A stretch of 64,000 bases of DNA from an uncultured Bacteroidales bacterium. Its GTDB lineage: Bacteria; Bacteroidota; Bacteroidia; Bacteroidales; Porphyromonadaceae. The DNA is taken from assembly GCA_947290775.1 (NCBI GenBank), contig CAMYPM010000001.1:227933-291932 (forward strand), read 5' to 3'. The position numbers and the translations under genes are program-made. Below the pieces are notes generated by a model. The model was given only the letters and a program-made list of their open reading frames with translations, searched no databases and had not been told where the DNA came from. Below are positions 60,358-64,000 of this stretch, one piece after another; position 1 is the stretch's first letter, and every line of letters starts with the position of its first letter.

Positions 60358-61488
60358 ATGAAGTTTGTAAAAATGGCAGCTGCAGCCTTAGCAGCAATCG
60401 CACTTCTTGCTTCTTGCAAGGATGACAAGTCAGGCTTGGACAGCAATGTGTCCAAAATGAACATTCGTGTGGATCTCACCACACTTCGTAGCATGGAAGC
60501 TCCTGTTCCCGATGGTACAGCAGCAACCTTTGAAAGCCTCAAGGTTATCGTTAATGACGGTGAAGTAGTAGAAAATTTGGATGCTGCAAAAATCACAAAA
60601 GCGACAAGCACAGAAGGTTACACCTTCGCTGTTAAGAGCAAACCGGTTAAGGTGGTTGTGGAAGCTAATGGCTATGTAGCTGATCCCGAAATCGCTACCC
60701 TTCAGGGTGTAGCTCCCGTAGATGCTACCTATGATCATGCCAACGCAGCAGATCAGATCGCTATCTTCTCTAAGAAGATCACTCTTATTGGCTCTACCAC
60801 AACAATTGAAGGTCCGACAACTCCTGCCGGTAGTAAAGATAAGGTTTATACCGCTACCGTTAAGCCTACACCTGATGTAGCTCGTGTAGAAGTAGCCGGT
60901 AAGATCGTAGGTCAGGCAAATGCTGACGGTAAGAATGCTTTCAAGAACATTGATGTAGAAGCTGTCTATATGAACAACTACCTCAATAAGAAAGCCGATG
61001 CAGCTCGCTATTTCACTCCCTCAGATGGTAATACCGCCTTTGCAGGCACTCCTGCGCTTAAGGCTGAAATGAACGACGCAATCGCAGCCGATATGAAGCA
61101 AAAGTTCGAGGAAAAGAATGTGGCTGCTGCTTATCAGATCTTCCCCACAAAGAGTGGTGAAACAGACTTTGATCACATCATTCTCAAGGTTAAGGTTCAG
61201 TATGACCTAAGTGTTGTAAACAATCGTACGCAAGAGTTTGAAGAGGGTTATGTAACCATTGTTAAGTACAAGAACGGCGCAGATGCACTGACAGGATTCG
61301 AAGCCGGTAAGATCTACAAGCTCGACCTTGCTGAATTGAACGCTCACTTCAAGACCGATGATGAGGGTAACCCCGATACGCCGGTTACTCCCGACCCCGA
61401 GCACGATGGTGCCAACAAGTTGACCGTAAAGGTTGAAACCTTCACATGGGAAGCTGTAAACATCACTCCTGACGGATTCAAGAAGTAA
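60358..61488 (+). CDS. Fimbrillin lipoprotein 4 (FimA/Mfa1 type)
   Basis: The 376-residue protein has a lipobox (ALLASC, Cys 20) and predicted processing at Arg 44 in LRSMEAPVPDGT. Strands PDVARVEVAGKIVGQ and VEAVYMNNYLNK, the penultimate FEAGKIYKLDLAELNAHF, and a C-terminal ETFTWEAVNITPDGFKK complete it. The codon use is strikingly regular, compared with neighbours, as in highly expressed genes, which would fit a major structural subunit. The C-terminus resembles that of the following anchor (NIRPDGFKK). It heads the second fimbrillin-anchor module. Confidence 0.87.
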   Translation: MKFVKMAAAALAAIALLASCKDDKSGLDSNVSKMNIRVDLTTLRSMEAPVPDGTAATFESLKVIVNDGEVVENLDAAKITKATSTEGYTFAVKSKPVKVVVEANGYVADPEIATLQGVAPVDATYDHANAADQIAIFSKKITLIGSTTTIEGPTTPAGSKDKVYTATVKPTPDVARVEVAGKIVGQANADGKNAFKNIDVEAVYMNNYLNKKADAARYFTPSDGNTAFAGTPALKAEMNDAIAADMKQKFEEKNVAAAYQIFPTKSGETDFDHIILKVKVQYDLSVVNNRTQEFEEGYVTIVKYKNGADALTGFEAGKIYKLDLAELNAHFKTDDEGNPDTPVTPDPEHDGANKLTVKVETFTWEAVNITPDGFKK

Positions 61489-61515
61489 TTCATTTTCCCT
61501 AAACTTATACCGTGT

Positions 61516-61544
61516 GATCGGCGGAGCTTCGCGCTCTGCCGGTC
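61516..61544 (+). other. Stable hairpin between fimbrillin 4 and its anchor
   Basis: GATCGGCGGAGC/GCTCTGCCGGTC is a 12-bp stem (two G-U) with loop TTCGC and no T-run after it. Its position is comparable to the hairpin after fimbrillin 2. Confidence 0.55.
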
Positions 61545-61665
61545 AATCGGTTACCTTAACGAACCTCAAGGATGACGGCATGGTTTTGTAGGCACGAAAA
61601 GCAGACTCCTCCCGCACATCCCCGGAGAAAAATAAAACGATCAGATAGTACTAACGAACAAACTT

Positions 61666-62622
61666 ATGCAACGGCTCACTCGAATTCTGTTTTTTACTTT
61701 ATCGGTGCTGCTTCTGGCTACTTCTTGTCAACCCTTTTTCGACGACCTAAGCAAGTGTAAGACCCCTCGTTTGCAGTTCTCTTATACAGCAAATGGTACC
61801 GAAAACGTGCTGGGGCAATATATCGAGTCGGGCGAGTTGTTTATTTACGACGAGAGTGGTCGTCTCTACCACGCACAGAAGCTCTATTCCCTGGATTTGA
61901 GGGATGGACTTACTTTAAGCAATATACACAGTGGTAAGTGGCGTATCGTTGCTTGGGGCAATGTGGCGTCGCATACCCGCCTTACGGATGCCCAAACGCC
62001 TCTCAAGGAGGCCGAGCTCTATACGCTCCCCGATGAGAAGGGAGTTTACCGCACCACTGATTCACTCTATTATGCCGATGTAATGCTGGATGTGCCTGCA
62101 CTTCCCGAAGGAGGTGTATTTGTAGTGCCTTTTGCTGCTGCACACATTAGCTTAGATGTCGTAGTTGAAGGCTTCGACAAAGTATTCGGCACCGAAAACA
62201 AGGATGCTGCGCCCTGCCTTACCATTCGTCCGGCAGGTACGCACTATCGCTTTACCGATCATTTGGAGACGGGCGCTCCACTATATATTCCCCGGCCCGA
62301 TGTGCTCAAACCCTTTGAGCCGACTACCGTACACGATGCAAGCAGTGATAGGTATAGAGCACGCTTCGACCTGCTCCGCTTCGAGGAGATTGCCGATGCG
62401 TCACTCCTGCTCACCAATACCGCTGAGCCTAATGCCGAGCCGCTTGTCGCACTTCCCCTTATGCAGTATGCCGCAGAGAAGGCAATACCTGTAAAAGGAG
62501 TAAATGAGGTCAATATACCCATTTTGATTAAGCTGGATAATGAGGGCGGCACGCTGGCCCTTACCATTGAGCCCTTCAAGTGGGGTAGTATAAATATCCG
62601 GCCGGATGGATTCAAGAAATAG
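61666..62622 (+). CDS. FimB/Mfa2 family fimbrial anchor 2
   Basis: The 318-residue lipoprotein (LLLATSC, Cys 21) has the hallmark FFDDLSKC (24-31), then GELFIYDESGRLYHAQKLY, IHSGKWRIVAWGNVAS and SLYYADVMLDVPALPEGG. It is clearly paralogous to anchor 1, with the same length class and motif order. Its C-terminus EPFKWGSINIRPDGFKK is nearly the same as that of fimbrillin 4, its upstream neighbour. Predicted to cap and anchor the second fimbria at the outer membrane. Confidence 0.88.
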   Translation: MQRLTRILFFTLSVLLLATSCQPFFDDLSKCKTPRLQFSYTANGTENVLGQYIESGELFIYDESGRLYHAQKLYSLDLRDGLTLSNIHSGKWRIVAWGNVASHTRLTDAQTPLKEAELYTLPDEKGVYRTTDSLYYADVMLDVPALPEGGVFVVPFAAAHISLDVVVEGFDKVFGTENKDAAPCLTIRPAGTHYRFTDHLETGAPLYIPRPDVLKPFEPTTVHDASSDRYRARFDLLRFEEIADASLLLTNTAEPNAEPLVALPLMQYAAEKAIPVKGVNEVNIPILIKLDNEGGTLALTIEPFKWGSINIRPDGFKK

Positions 62623-62703
62623 ATGCCGACGGGTCGGTTACAGTATCAGTAGAAAAAGATAGATTATTCACTTTCGATAAATACGCTACAGTATAGAATT
62701 ATC

Positions 62704-64000
62704 ATGAAGAACCTTACCAGAAAAACTTCATTTCTTATAGCGGCTTGTATAGCCCTCTGTATGCCGTTCTTACTCAGCGGCTGTATGGGTGAGCGCAACC
62801 ACCTGCGCCGTGGAGGTAAAGATGGAGAGATTACGCTTATACTCCGTGCGCCTGCCATGGATGTAGACAACAACATGCGTCAGATGTCTGCACATCAGGA
62901 GAGTGCGGTGAAGAGCCTGAAGATACTTGTTTTCAAAACTAAGGATGCCGGAGCTACGCTTTCCGATCAGGAAGAGAAGTATGCGTATGAGGCTAAGATA
63001 TCCAGTGTAACGCCACAGGATGGCGGTAAGTACTACAAGGTAGTGGCTCGGCTGAAGGGCGACGACAATACTACACCCTACCGTTTGGTGCTGATTGCCA
63101 ATCACAGCTTCGATGCTGATGCGCTTGCTGAGGGTATGAGCAAAGCGGAGGTTTTTGCTGCTTCGGGATTGAAGAAAGCGTTTACCGAAAAGTGGGATAC
63201 CAACGATGCTGCGGCTACTATACCCATGTGGGGTGAGAGTGATGCCAAGGTAATCACCGAAGGGGTGACTTTCTCCGACTGCTTTGATCAGACCGGTGAG
63301 GGAAAGACCAAGATACATTTGATTCGTTCACTGGCGCGTGTGGATGTGGGCATTAGCTTCAATGCCGATGCCGCTTCAGAGGAGACTACCCCCACCACCG
63401 ATGTACCCCTTACTTTAGAGTCGGTACGCGTCTATCGCTATGCGACCTCTTTCCTTGTACCCGGTACACAGACCAATACCTACTACAGCGACAATGGAGT
63501 GCGTAAGCCTAAGCCTGTACTCCCCGACGGAGTGGCTATGGCAGATGACACCAAGTGCCTCTCTTTTACAGCGATCAATGATCGCACCAGCGTGCGAGAT
63601 ATTTATATCCCCGAGCGACTTAAGGGCAGCGACAAGAGTGATCGCCCCTGCTTGGTGATAGGTGGTAAGTACAACGGAGCTGCGAAGGCTACCTACTACC
63701 GCTTAGACTTTATCAAAACCCCCAAGGAGGGGCATCCTAAAGATACCGCCGAGGCGCTCGATATACTGCGTAACCACCGCTACCGCTTCAATATCACTAA
63801 GGTAAGCGGCCCCGGCTACGATACGCCCGAGGAGGCACTCAGCGGAGAGCCTGTAAATATCTACTTCGATGTAGTAGTATGGGATGAAGCTAAAGTGGGC
63901 GAAGTGCGCTACGATGGACAGTACTACCTCGCTGTGAATAAGGACAAGTTCGAATTCGGCAGAAGCGAGTCTGATGAACCCTTTACCATACGCACCAACT
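62704..64000 (+). CDS. Fimbrial accessory/tip lipoprotein (cut by window edge)
   Basis: Translation from the ATG at 62704 stays open to the end of the window (432 codons). The signal ends in a lipobox (FLLSGC, Cys 27). The mature part begins GEITLILRAPAMDVDNNMRQ and contains SVKSLKILVFKTKD-like strands, YRLVLIANHSFDADALAEGM and LIRSLARVDVGISFNADAAS. These are the layout of fimbrillin-superfamily accessory proteins of the FimC-E or Mfa3-5 type. As the next gene after the second anchor it is likely a tip or adhesin component. The C-terminus lies outside the window. Confidence 0.72.
   Translation, partial: MKNLTRKTSFLIAACIALCMPFLLSGCMGERNHLRRGGKDGEITLILRAPAMDVDNNMRQMSAHQESAVKSLKILVFKTKDAGATLSDQEEKYAYEAKISSVTPQDGGKYYKVVARLKGDDNTTPYRLVLIANHSFDADALAEGMSKAEVFAASGLKKAFTEKWDTNDAAATIPMWGESDAKVITEGVTFSDCFDQTGEGKTKIHLIRSLARVDVGISFNADAASEETTPTTDVPLTLESVRVYRYATSFLVPGTQTNTYYSDNGVRKPKPVLPDGVAMADDTKCLSFTAINDRTSVRDIYIPERLKGSDKSDRPCLVIGGKYNGAAKATYYRLDFIKTPKEGHPKDTAEALDILRNHRYRFNITKVSGPGYDTPEEALSGEPVNIYFDVVVWDEAKVGEVRYDGQYYLAVNKDKFEFGRSESDEPFTIRTN

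Overview
This window looks like a chromosomal segment from a Porphyromonas-type member of the Bacteroidota. The evidence is a type IX secretion (T9SS) C-terminal sorting domain on two large exported proteins, an S46 dipeptidyl-peptidase, a locus of FimA/Mfa-type fimbrillin lipoproteins with FimB/Mfa2-type anchors, a Rho factor with a long disordered insert, and Bacteroidota-type promoters (-7 box TAnnTTTG). Genus is inferred from gene content; no rRNA gene is present.

Layout. (1) 1-8.6 kb, minus strand: a glycosyltransferase cut by the left edge, tyrS, a 1.9-kb gene-free stretch of decayed duplicated repeats, prfB with a programmed +1 frameshift, a long-chain acyl-CoA synthetase, and rho. (2) 8.9-17 kb, minus strand: cydAB with a DUF4492 protein, a hotdog thioesterase, and an overlapping operon (PASTA membrane protein, RluD-type pseudouridine synthase, Ddl, PlsC-like acyltransferase). 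(3) 17-31 kb: manC and a DUF2851 protein (+), two paralogous T9SS cargo proteins (-), a GSCFA protein (+), a TonB-dependent receptor (-), a small exported protein (+) and an M23/LysM endopeptidase (-). (4) 31-33.4 kb: a decayed prophage scar, with a tail-like ORF, an orphan lipoprotein and a 52-codon portal-protein remnant. (5) 33.5-42.4 kb: the distal half of the division and cell wall cluster, murD-ftsW-murG-murC-ftsQ-ftsA-ftsZ. (6) 42.8-52 kb: an unknown small protein, an ADP-ribosylglycohydrolase with a suspicious stop codon, a second acyl-CoA synthetase, a C_GCAxxG_C_C protein, and the run flippase-DUF389-S46 peptidase. (7) 52-64 kb: a fimbrial locus holding DUF3575 and DUF3868/OmpA-like accessory genes, tRNA-Arg(CCU), four fimbrillins, two anchors and an accessory or tip subunit cut by the right edge.

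The most striking non-coding signal is a dispersed family of 22-24-nt repeats built on AAAGGTTCTGATGTTT. It forms clusters of about 2-5 units in eight intergenic spacers, in both orientations, across the whole window. Other points worth checking are the matched C-terminal signatures of each fimbrillin and its downstream anchor, duplicated fimbrillin leaders with a hairpin, a Cys/Lys-rich repeated tail on the S46 peptidase, and four short repeats in the Rho insert.
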